Assembly (NCBI GenBank): GCA_046717125.1
Contig: JBKJVQ010000158.1
Span: forward strand, 1-13,758
Source of the DNA: JBKJVQ01 sp046717125
GTDB lineage: Bacteria; Pseudomonadota; Alphaproteobacteria; Rhizobiales; Methyloligellaceae
Reading direction: 5' to 3'
DNA: 13,758 nt
Under the pieces are notes generated by a model. That model made no database searches, was not told the DNA's origin, and worked only from the letters and a program-made list of their open reading frames with translations. A program made the position numbers and the translations under genes. This document shows, piece after piece, positions 8,536 through 13,372 of the stretch; within the stretch, counting starts at the first letter, position 1; each line of letters starts with the position of its first letter.

Positions 8536-9160
8536 TCGCCCAGTCTCCAACCCTCCGCACAAGCATCGCCGATGCGGCCTGCACATGGAAATGGCGTCGT
8601 TGCGAGCGCTACACAAGATCGTGTTTCGCAGCTTAAGTTGCGCGACTTCCGCAGCGGCCGGCCACAAACCTCCGGCTGCGCGGCGCGCGCCAGTCTTTCA
8701 AATCTCAGTCCCCGGAGTTCCGGGATGTGCGAAGCGCCATAAGACCGCATCCGTAAGTGTTTAGGGCAGCCTCACGGCGCCCCGCACACGGCGTCTTTGA
8801 TCGCTCCCGCCGCGCTCGTCTCACCGATGGGTCAATCCCCGCCAGCTTACAGCCTAGCGGCGCCAGGACGAGAGGTCCCGGGGTCGCGGTCGGAAGGGCC
8901 CGGGACGGAGACGGATCGTTAGGCCGCATCCGCCCGGGGCGCCGCTCCCATCTCCATGCTTCAGACGGCTGCAGCACATCCCCGGTGGAGACGGGATGGG
9001 GCGATGATACGGGAGGTTTTCGGGCCGGGGATAAGGTTTTGGTGCGGGAGGAGCGCAACTACGCAACTTGTATTCATTCCGGCGATTCATTGAAGGGTCT
9101 TCAGCGAGGCGCGGCCAGCGCTCTTCTACGCACTCCGTGTTATCCTCGTAGACCACGTGC
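8536..9160. other. Intergenic region without a credible gene
   Basis: About 625 bases separate the 453-residue membrane protein gene from the nuclease-like gene. The part at 8536-8700 must contain the promoter of the membrane protein operon on the minus strand, but no convincing -35/-10 pair stands out. The part at about 8700-9000 is rich in inverted repeats (see the candidate RNA). The open frames that cross it in several directions disagree with each other and have Arg/Pro/Ser-rich composition typical of non-coding GC-rich DNA. The part at 9060-9160 is the downstream flank of the nuclease-like gene; no hairpin followed by a T run was found there. Confidence 0.6.
8856..8995 (-). ncRNA. Candidate structured RNA or structured repeat
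   Basis: Three stems nest and stack in this segment. Stem A pairs 8947-8955 with 8987-8995 (9 positions, one of which is a G-U wobble if the minus strand is the RNA but an A-C mismatch if the plus strand is). Stem B pairs 8856-8864 with 8938-8946 (9 perfect base pairs), and its arm directly abuts stem A with no unpaired base. Stem C, inside B, pairs 8875-8882 with 8899-8906 (8 perfect base pairs). The wobble and the coaxial arrangement favour a minus-strand transcript. It does not match 6S RNA, tmRNA or RNase P RNA as far as I can see by eye. It could also be a degenerate mobile repeat rather than an expressed RNA. Random GC-rich DNA gives some stems, so confidence is low. Confidence 0.3.
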
Positions 9161-9952
9161 CTACTCCGGCGGGACTTCCAGCAGGTCGCACAACACAAGG
9201 CGCACCCACGCGTGCACCCGAACGACCTCCTTTTTGTCGGTCGCCGTGTGCGTCGAGATGCTGGTCCGGTTGTAAACCGAGCGCGTAATACCGCCGACGA
9301 TGTCTTCGATCCCCAGCACGGCGCTTTCCGGTGCCGCCATCGCGCCGTGCGGAGTTCCGCGCTTCTTAAGTATGTATCGCACCTTCTGCTTCATCGTCGG
9401 CCGGTGCGCGTCCTTCTCCAACTTGAACCCCGACTCCTTCGTGACCTCATTGTCGGGGGCTAACAAGTCCAAGGTCTCGCGCAACGCCTCGCGCAGGTCC
9501 GTCGCGGGGCCACGCCACGACTCTCGATTGTTTGAGCCCAAGTCTGCCAGGGCCTGGGAGTACGCCGCCGCAGCGCTCGGGCACACGTCCCGCAACGTGT
9601 CGATAATGAGTTGGTCAGTCGCGGTGAGCCTACCGGCGGACTTCGCAGCAGCCGACGTCAGTGCTGCACCCTCAAGCTTCACGAGCAGTTGCTTCGCCGT
9701 TGCCAGCCGATTCACCACCTTCGTCCGGCTTGGCTTCCCTCGCGCAGCCGAGTGCAACTCCTTGAAAATCCCGTCAGCGGCGAGCGCGTCCTCGACATCG
9801 GCCAACTCCGACCGCGTGGCGAAGTAGCTCGTGCACAACGTCCGTATCTTCTCACAGTCGGAGTTCGCTTGAATCTGCACCCCGGGGCCGCTCTTGAGCG
9901 CCCGCCTAAGCTGGTCGGTTTCCTTGAGCACCGCCTCAATAGCTATGCTCAT
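9161..9952 (-). CDS. Predicted pPIWI-associating nuclease-like protein
   Basis: This 263-residue protein resembles, from memory, proteins annotated as predicted pPIWI-associating nucleases, which occur in defence islands. The N-terminal 110 residues are helical. The best conserved part runs from about residue 110 to the end: DQLIIDTLRDVCPSAAAAYS, then SWRGPATDLREALRETLDLLAP, then GFKLEKDAHRPTMKQKVRYIL. The last segment (IVGGITRSVYNRTSISTHT) contains Arg-x5-His at residues 229 and 235, which fits the catalytic Rx4-6H pattern of HEPN ribonucleases; this is a reading of the motif, not proof. The ATG at 9952 overlaps the stop of the upstream gene by one base (TGATG), so translation is coupled; a TTG at 9955 is an alternative start. 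No Argonaute/PIWI, helicase or integrase gene is in view. An antiviral or toxin-like role is inferred from family context only. Confidence 0.65.
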   Translation of the reverse strand: MSIAIEAVLKETDQLRRALKSGPGVQIQANSDCEKIRTLCTSYFATRSELADVEDALAADGIFKELHSAARGKPSRTKVVNRLATAKQLLVKLEGAALTSAAAKSAGRLTATDQLIIDTLRDVCPSAAAAYSQALADLGSNNRESWRGPATDLREALRETLDLLAPDNEVTKESGFKLEKDAHRPTMKQKVRYILKKRGTPHGAMAAPESAVLGIEDIVGGITRSVYNRTSISTHTATDKKEVVRVHAWVRLVLCDLLEVPPE

Positions 9953-10344
9953 CAACCCTTGCCCTTGGCCGGAAGTTGGTGCGCCACGAGGTTATGGCCG
10001 ACACGCGTGAGCTTGTACTCGCCGCGGGCAGGGGTATCGAAGTAGCCAGCGCCCCGGCAGTCGATCAGGAGCTGTTCGACTTTGGACGGCAACGCGAACC
10101 GACCCTGCTTGAAGTACTTCTCGATGTCGGCAACCGTAACGACTTCCTTGTGCTCATCGCTGGCAGCGATCTCGGCGAGATAGTACGCGACCACGCACGC
10201 CATCTGGCGCGCCGACGATGGGCTCTTCAGCTCCTTGAAGGTCCTTATGTCCATCCCGGCGTAATCCCCTTCGTCTGCGCGAGACGGGAGCGCCGCCGCC
10301 CGGCTCCGCGCAGGTTCCTCAAGTGTTCTGCCTCCCGACGGCAT
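9952..10344 (-). CDS. Small probable winged-helix protein, partner of the nuclease-like gene
   Basis: This 130-residue protein is coupled to the nuclease-like gene through a one-base stop-start overlap. The core, about residues 27-125, has a helix (SSARQMACVVAYYLAEIA), then VVTVADIEKYFKQGRFALP, then a strand-turn-strand (GAGYFDTPARGEYKLTRVGHNLVAHQLP). Helix, helix, then beta-wing fits a winged helix-turn-helix fold. I recall similar small proteins beside defence genes but cannot name the family. The first 26 residues are low-complexity, and the ATG at 10344 has no good ribosome binding site. The ATG at 10254 (MDIRTFKELK) is an alternative, although the conserved part seems to begin a few residues earlier. 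A short frame with a strong ribosome binding site ends 4 bases upstream (10349-10417). Likely roles are autoregulation or partner or substrate recognition for the nuclease; this is inference. Confidence 0.7.
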   Translation of the reverse strand: MPSGGRTLEEPARSRAAALPSRADEGDYAGMDIRTFKELKSPSSARQMACVVAYYLAEIAASDEHKEVVTVADIEKYFKQGRFALPSKVEQLLIDCRGAGYFDTPARGEYKLTRVGHNLVAHQLPAKGKG

Positions 10345-10348
10345 TGCT

Positions 10349-10417
10349 TCAGCCGGGCCCGAGATGTTCAGGTGCGCGTAGGCAGCCCTTAGGATTGCCG
10401 ATGTCCGACGGCGCCAA
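10349..10417 (-). CDS. Possible 22-codon leader ORF (TTG start)
   Basis: On the minus strand a TTG at 10417 follows an excellent Shine-Dalgarno sequence (AGGAGGAGG, 10426-10434) at 8 bases spacing. The frame reads 22 codons (MAPSDIGNPKGCLRAPEHLG, then two more) and stops with TGA at 10349-10351, 4 bases before the ATG of the winged-helix gene. Either this is a short leader that feeds ribosomes to the next gene by reinitiation, or it is the true N-terminus of the winged-helix protein separated by a frameshift. It is too short for coding statistics, so only the ribosome binding site and spacing support it. Confidence 0.35.
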   Translation of the reverse strand: MAPSDIGNPKGCLRAPEHLGPG

Positions 10418-10497
10418 GCTTAGTGCCTCCTCCTAGAACCGCCGCCCCCGCTTCGGGCGCGATAAGAATTTTTGGCAGTGTTCGCGGAATCCACCAA

Positions 10498-10611
10498 CGT
10501 CATCCCGGCGAAAGCTCGGATCCAGCGGGCTGCGGGTCGAATGGCGGTTCAGATGAAGACTCTTGCGCTGGGTCCCGTGCCTCGCGATGCGCTTCGCGCA
10601 CGCGGCACGGG
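10498..10611. repeat. Dispersed intergenic palindromic repeats
   Basis: The segment opens with CGTCATCCCGGCGAAAGC, the recognisable start of a hairpin repeat scattered through many alphaproteobacterial genomes. Its right arm (CTCGGATCCAGCG) is slightly decayed. The arm CCAGCG near 10521 finds its complement CGCTGG near 10566. A second, strong hairpin follows: 10574-10581 (CCCGTGCC) pairs perfectly with 10604-10611 (GGCACGGG), with further partial pairing inside around a TTC loop. There is no coding capacity. Such units are thought to be spread by transposase-like activity or to act as transcript-end structures; here they lie upstream of the cassette and downstream of the deaminase gene. Confidence 0.6.
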
Positions 10612-10624
10612 AAGACGCACCGGT

Positions 10625-10730
10625 GGTGTCTTCGCCGGATTCATTCCGGCGATCCATAGTCCGCAGCGTTTCGAATTGAGCCGAGCCGTTCGTGGCTATG
10701 GATGCCCGGAACAAGTCCGGGCAAGACACC
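10625..10730. repeat. Cruciform-type composite inverted repeat
   Basis: This 106-base element folds into a junction with no unpaired bases between stems. The outer stem pairs 10625-10632 with 10723-10730 (8 perfect base pairs). The left hairpin pairs 10633-10639 with 10645-10651 (7 base pairs, 5-base loop). The central stem pairs 10652-10659 with 10696-10703 (8 base pairs, loop of 36 bases). The right hairpin pairs 10704-10710 with 10716-10722 (7 base pairs, 5-base loop). The two side hairpins carry related sequences (CCGGATTCATTCCGG and CCCGGAACAAGTCCGGG). It belongs to the widespread alphaproteobacterial repeats whose shadow translation gives peptides like VPGIH or PDLFRAS. It ends 30 bases from the stop of the deaminase gene and could also end or protect that transcript. 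Confidence 0.65.
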
Positions 10731-10759
10731 GGATGCTGGGCGCAGCAAGCGGCAGCCAC

Positions 10760-11812
10760 CTAATCCGCCCGGAAGTGTTTCGACAGTTTCAGGCCCTGCG
10801 ACTGGTAGTGCGAGCCGATGCCCTGACCGTAGAGCGTGTCGGGCAACTCGGTCAGCGCCTCGTAGACCAGCCGGCCGATAATCTGGCCGTGTTCGAGGAT
10901 GAACGGTACTTTGTGGCTGCGGACCTCCAGTACCGCCCGCGACGGCGCGCCGTGGCCAAAACCCGGATCGAAGAAGCCAGCGTAATGGACTCGGAATTCG
11001 CCGACGAGAGGATTGAACGGCACCATCTCGGCGGCTTCCGTCGGCCTCACCTCGACGGCTTCCTTGGAGGCGAGGATGTAGAACTGGTCGGGATCGAGGA
11101 TCAGGCGCTTTGCGCCCTCGTACCGGATCGGCTCCCAGAAATCGCGCACGGCATAGGCGCCCGGCGCGTCGACATCGATGACGCCCGTATACCGCTTGGC
11201 GCGATAGCCGAGCAATCCGCCAGAGCCTGCGCCTTCCAGATCGACCGATAAGGCAACCCCGCTGTCCCCGGGCAGGAGCAAGGGCGACGGCGCGCCTTCG
11301 CGAAAGCGAATCTGCGCCAGCCGTGAACCGGTTCGCACCAGCACGGGAAAAGTCTGTGGGCAGAGTTCCGCATAGAGCGGGCCGCGGTAGCCGGCATCGA
11401 TCTGGTCGAAGGCGGAGACACGATCGGCGATCACGCGGGTGAACACGTCGAGCCGCCCGGTCGAGCTTTTCGGGTTGGCGGCGGCAGAGAGGTGTGCGGG
11501 CAGGGCAAGGCTTTCCAGCAGCGGCACGATATACACGCAGCCCGTTTCGAGCACCGCGCCTTTCGTCAGGTCGAAACGGTGCATGGCGAAGGCGTCGAGC
11601 TTGTCGGCGACGGTCGCGGCCCGTCCGGGAAGGAAGCTGGCGCGGACCCGGTAGGCGATCTCGCCGAGGCGCAGGTCGAGGCTCGCGGGCTGGATTTGCG
11701 CCGCGTCGCTCGCGCCACAGATGATGTTGTCCGCAATGAGGGCGCGGATGCGCTGTGCGGGCAGGAGGCCGCCGCCGGAATGGCGCACCGCTTCGGCGTT
11801 GTCGTTCGGCAT
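10760..11812 (-). CDS. dcd: 2'-deoxycytidine 5'-triphosphate deaminase (long, two-repeat form)
   Basis: This 350-residue protein of the alphaproteobacterial long dCTP deaminase family converts dCTP to dUTP in the cytosol, feeding dTMP synthesis. The E. coli Dcd is about 193 residues; here the fold appears twice. In the first half, QPASLDLRLG (41-50), NPKSSTGRLDVFTRVIADR (113-131) and GYRGPLYAEL (141-150) correspond to the nucleotide-binding and catalytic segments, with Glu149 at the position of the catalytic glutamate. In the second half, HYAGFFDPGFGHG (277-289) and AVLEVRSHKVPFILEHGQ (293-310) repeat the pattern with Glu296. The ATG at 11812 starts the product without a visible Shine-Dalgarno sequence; in-frame sequence upstream does not resemble the family. 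The gene is divergent from metZ, an arrangement common in rhizobia. Confidence 0.93.
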   Translation of the reverse strand: MPNDNAEAVRHSGGGLLPAQRIRALIADNIICGASDAAQIQPASLDLRLGEIAYRVRASFLPGRAATVADKLDAFAMHRFDLTKGAVLETGCVYIVPLLESLALPAHLSAAANPKSSTGRLDVFTRVIADRVSAFDQIDAGYRGPLYAELCPQTFPVLVRTGSRLAQIRFREGAPSPLLLPGDSGVALSVDLEGAGSGGLLGYRAKRYTGVIDVDAPGAYAVRDFWEPIRYEGAKRLILDPDQFYILASKEAVEVRPTEAAEMVPFNPLVGEFRVHYAGFFDPGFGHGAPSRAVLEVRSHKVPFILEHGQIIGRLVYEALTELPDTLYGQGIGSHYQSQGLKLSKHFRAD

Positions 11813-11861
11813 GGCGAGCCCGGACCCGTTTCAACGCGACAATGCTTAAGTCCCCGGCCCC

Positions 11862-11890
11862 TTGACGCCAAGGGCGCTGCACGCAATGAA
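11862..11890 (+). promoter_or_regulatory. Putative metZ promoter
   Basis: TTGACG at 11862-11867 is a near-consensus -35 box. Seventeen bases later, AATGAA at 11885-11890 is a poor -10 match. A start site near 11897 would begin the transcript just before the riboswitch, which is what makes the call plausible. Confidence 0.4.
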
Positions 11891-11902
11891 TGCGACATAT
11901 CC

Positions 11903-11956
11903 CCGTGGTGATTTGGCCGGTCGGCTTGCAGCCACGTAAAACAAGTCGCTAAAAGG
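11903..11956 (+). promoter_or_regulatory. SAM-II riboswitch
   Basis: The sequence fits the SAM-II (metA-type) aptamer that senses S-adenosylmethionine through a pseudoknot. P1 pairs CGTGG at 11904-11908 with CCACG at 11932-11936. The loop carries the conserved TGATTT (11909-11914) and TTGCA (11926-11930). The 3' part carries AACAAGTCGCTAAAAGG (11940-11956), the segment that crosses back into the loop and closes the SAM pocket. SAM-II sits in front of methionine-synthesis genes (metA, metZ, metX) in alphaproteobacteria, consistent with metZ downstream. A terminator begins 23 bases after it, so SAM binding probably favours termination; that coupling is inferred. Confidence 0.85.
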
Positions 11957-11978
11957 CCGCGCGCGCGGATTGCGTTCG

Positions 11979-12013
11979 CCCGGCCTTCAGCGAAAGCGAA
12001 GGTCGGGTTTTTT
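11979..12013 (+). terminator. Intrinsic terminator in the metZ leader
   Basis: Arms 11979-11988 (CCCGGCCTTC) and 11998-12007 (GAAGGTCGGG) form 10 pairs with one G-U. Two more pairs can form inside around a GAAA tetraloop. A run of six T (12008-12013) follows directly. It lies between the SAM-II aptamer and metZ on the same strand, so it acts as attenuator, either riboswitch-controlled or constitutive with readthrough. Confidence 0.85.
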
Positions 12014-12027
12014 GTTGCGCGGCCCTA

Positions 12028-12144
12028 GAGCATGATGCCGAAAAGTGTGTAGCGGTTTTCGGACGACATCATGCTCAAACTATTGGAATCGATCACGTTC
12101 ATGACTGTTGGTCGATCGACCAAGAGTCATCGTGATCTAAAGGA
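12028..12144. repeat. RIME-like double-palindrome repeat
   Basis: Two large palindromes are separated by 14 bases, the layout of the Rhizobium-specific intergenic mosaic elements. The first pairs 12028-12037 (GAGCATGATG) with 12067-12076, plus an inner stem 12038-12044 (CCGAAAA) with 12056-12062. The second pairs 12091-12097 (GATCACG) with 12131-12137 and 12101-12106 (ATGACT) with 12125-12130; at its centre is a perfect 16-base palindrome, TTGGTCGATCGACCAA (12108-12123). The motif GAGCATGATGCCGAAAAG and the ending GATCTAAAGG are familiar from many rhizobial intergenic repeats. It sits inside the transcribed metZ leader, after the terminator. Confidence 0.8.
12139..12144 (+). promoter_or_regulatory. 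metZ ribosome binding site at the repeat edge
   Basis: AAAGGA lies 8 bases before the metZ ATG and is the best Shine-Dalgarno match there. It overlaps the conserved end of the RIME-like repeat (GATCTAAAGG), so the repeat may itself supply the site. The upstream palindrome could expose or hide it. Confidence 0.7.
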
Positions 12145-12152
12145 CTGGTCCG

Positions 12153-13355
12153 ATGCAGAAAAACAACAAGCCGGGGAGCGACTGGTCCCCGGATACCGCG
12201 CTGATCCATGGCGGCACGACGCGCAGCGCGTTCGGCGAGACATCCGAGGCGATGTTTCTCAATTCGGGCTTTGTCTATGACGTCGCGGAGCAGGCGGAAG
12301 CCCGCTTCAAGGGCGACGAGGAAGGCTACGTCTACAGCCGCTACGCCAACCCGACCGTCTGCATGTTCGAAGAGCGCATGTGCATCCTCGAGGGCGCAGA
12401 GGCAGCGCGCGGGACGGCCAGCGGCATGGCGGCGGTTGCAGCATCGCTGCTCTGTTTCCTGAAAGCGGGCGACCATGTCGTGGCCGGCCGCGCCCTGTTT
12501 GGAAGCTGCCGCTACATCATCGAGGATCTGCTGCCGCGCTACGGCATCGCCTCTACGCTGATCGACGGCCGCGATCTCCGCGCCTGGCGGCGGGCGATCC
12601 GGCCCGAGACGAAGGCGGTGTTTTTCGAGACGCCGACGAACCCGACGCTCGAACTCGTGGACATCGAGGCGGTTTCGGCGATCGCGCACAGCGTCGGCGC
12701 GCGTGTCGTCATAGACAACGTGTTCGCAACGCCGCTGCTGCAACGGCCGATCCCGCTCGGCGCGGATATCGTGGTCTATTCGGCGACCAAACATATCGAC
12801 GGGCAGGGGCGCTGCCTCGCAGGCGTGGTCCTTTCGACGAAGGAATTCATCGACGACCACTTCCACAATTATTTCAAGCATACCGGCCCGTCGCTCAGCC
12901 CCTTCAACGCATGGGTGATGCTGAAAGGGCTGGAGACCCTGTCCTTGCGCGTCGCGCGCCATTCCGAAACGTCGCGCCGCGTGGCCGACTATCTGGCGGA
13001 CACGAAAGGCATCGAGCGCGTGCTCTATCCCGGCCGTGACGATCACCCGCAGGCCGAACTCGCGCGGCGGCAGATGAAGGACGGCTCGTCGCTGATCGCG
13101 TTCGAGATCGCCGGCGGGAAGAGCGCCGCGTTCCGTTTTCTGAATGGCTTGCGGCTGATCCGGATCAGCAACAATCTCGGCGACGCGAAAAGCCTCATCA
13201 CCCATCCCGCCACCACGACGCACCAGCGGCTGACGCCTGAGCAGCGCGCCGAACTCGGCATTTCGGATGGACTGGTGCGGCTGTCGGTCGGCCTTGAAGA
13301 CGCCAATGATATCATGGCCGATATTGACCGGGCGCTGCGCGCCTCCCAAGGTTGA
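12153..13355 (+). CDS. metZ: O-succinylhomoserine sulfhydrylase
   Basis: This 400-residue, full-length member of the Cys/Met metabolism PLP-dependent family makes homocysteine directly from O-succinylhomoserine and sulfide, in the cytosol, as part of methionine synthesis. The PLP lysine is Lys213 in YSATKHIDGQG, Asp188 in VVIDNVFATP contacts the pyridine nitrogen, and YSRYANPT (61-68) is the substrate and phosphate-binding segment contributed to the neighbouring subunit. SGMAAVAASL (90-99) binds the cofactor phosphate. GQGRCLAGVV and YPGRDDHPQAELARRQM favour MetZ over cystathionine gamma-synthase. The start is fixed by the AAAGGA site 8 bases upstream. Expression is probably controlled by the SAM-II riboswitch and terminator in the leader. 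apaG follows 17 bases after the stop. Confidence 0.95.
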   Translation: MQKNNKPGSDWSPDTALIHGGTTRSAFGETSEAMFLNSGFVYDVAEQAEARFKGDEEGYVYSRYANPTVCMFEERMCILEGAEAARGTASGMAAVAASLLCFLKAGDHVVAGRALFGSCRYIIEDLLPRYGIASTLIDGRDLRAWRRAIRPETKAVFFETPTNPTLELVDIEAVSAIAHSVGARVVIDNVFATPLLQRPIPLGADIVVYSATKHIDGQGRCLAGVVLSTKEFIDDHFHNYFKHTGPSLSPFNAWVMLKGLETLSLRVARHSETSRRVADYLADTKGIERVLYPGRDDHPQAELARRQMKDGSSLIAFEIAGGKSAAFRFLNGLRLIRISNNLGDAKSLITHPATTTHQRLTPEQRAELGISDGLVRLSVGLEDANDIMADIDRALRASQG

Positions 13356-13372
13356 GCGCGAGGGGAAGCGGC

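Larger units (their letters stand above)
10345..10759. other. Repeat-filled intergenic region
   Basis: This is a stretch of about 415 bases between the winged-helix gene and the dCTP deaminase gene. It holds the leader ORF and ribosome binding site of the two-gene cassette (10349-10434), a weak GC hairpin near 10441-10458 with a T5 tract 10 bases later, and a chain of inverted repeats from about 10498 to 10730. No protein-coding gene beyond the possible leader is supported. Frames crossing the repeats give peptides such as CPDLFRASIATN and LDPSFRRDD, which are translation artefacts of dispersed alphaproteobacterial intergenic repeats. Confidence 0.7.
11813..12152. other. Divergent regulatory region between the deaminase gene and metZ
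   Basis: This 340-base gap contains no gene. From left to right it holds the unseen promoter of the deaminase gene (minus strand), a putative metZ promoter, a SAM-II riboswitch, a 10-bp GC palindrome (11957-11966), an intrinsic terminator, a RIME-like repeat and the metZ ribosome binding site. Each is listed separately. Confidence 0.8.

Noticed and set aside
8705..9058. Minus-strand 117-codon frame ending MALRTSRNSGD
   Set aside because: No ribosome binding site seen, Pro/Arg/Ser-rich, and it overlaps the stacked inverted repeats; non-coding structure explains the region better, although the frame could be checked against databases.
8757..9275. Plus-strand 172-codon frame
   Set aside because: It runs into the nuclease-like gene on the other strand and has a composition typical of random GC-rich sequence.
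10441..10471. Hairpin with T5 nearby as a possible terminator
   Set aside because: The stem is short and the T run starts about 10 bases after it, too far for a standard intrinsic terminator.
10433..10759. Minus-strand 108-codon frame through the repeat mosaic
   Set aside because: The peptide (for example CPDLFRASIATN, LDPSFRRDD) is the conceptual translation of intergenic repeats, a common annotation artefact.
10641..11882. Minus-strand 413-codon frame overlapping dcd in another frame
   Set aside because: It covers dcd plus the repeat region, with Arg-rich shadow composition and the repeat artefact PGLVPGIH at its end.
12099..13349. Minus-strand 416-codon frame opposite metZ
   Set aside because: Antisense shadow of metZ; His/Arg/Asp-rich with no domain.
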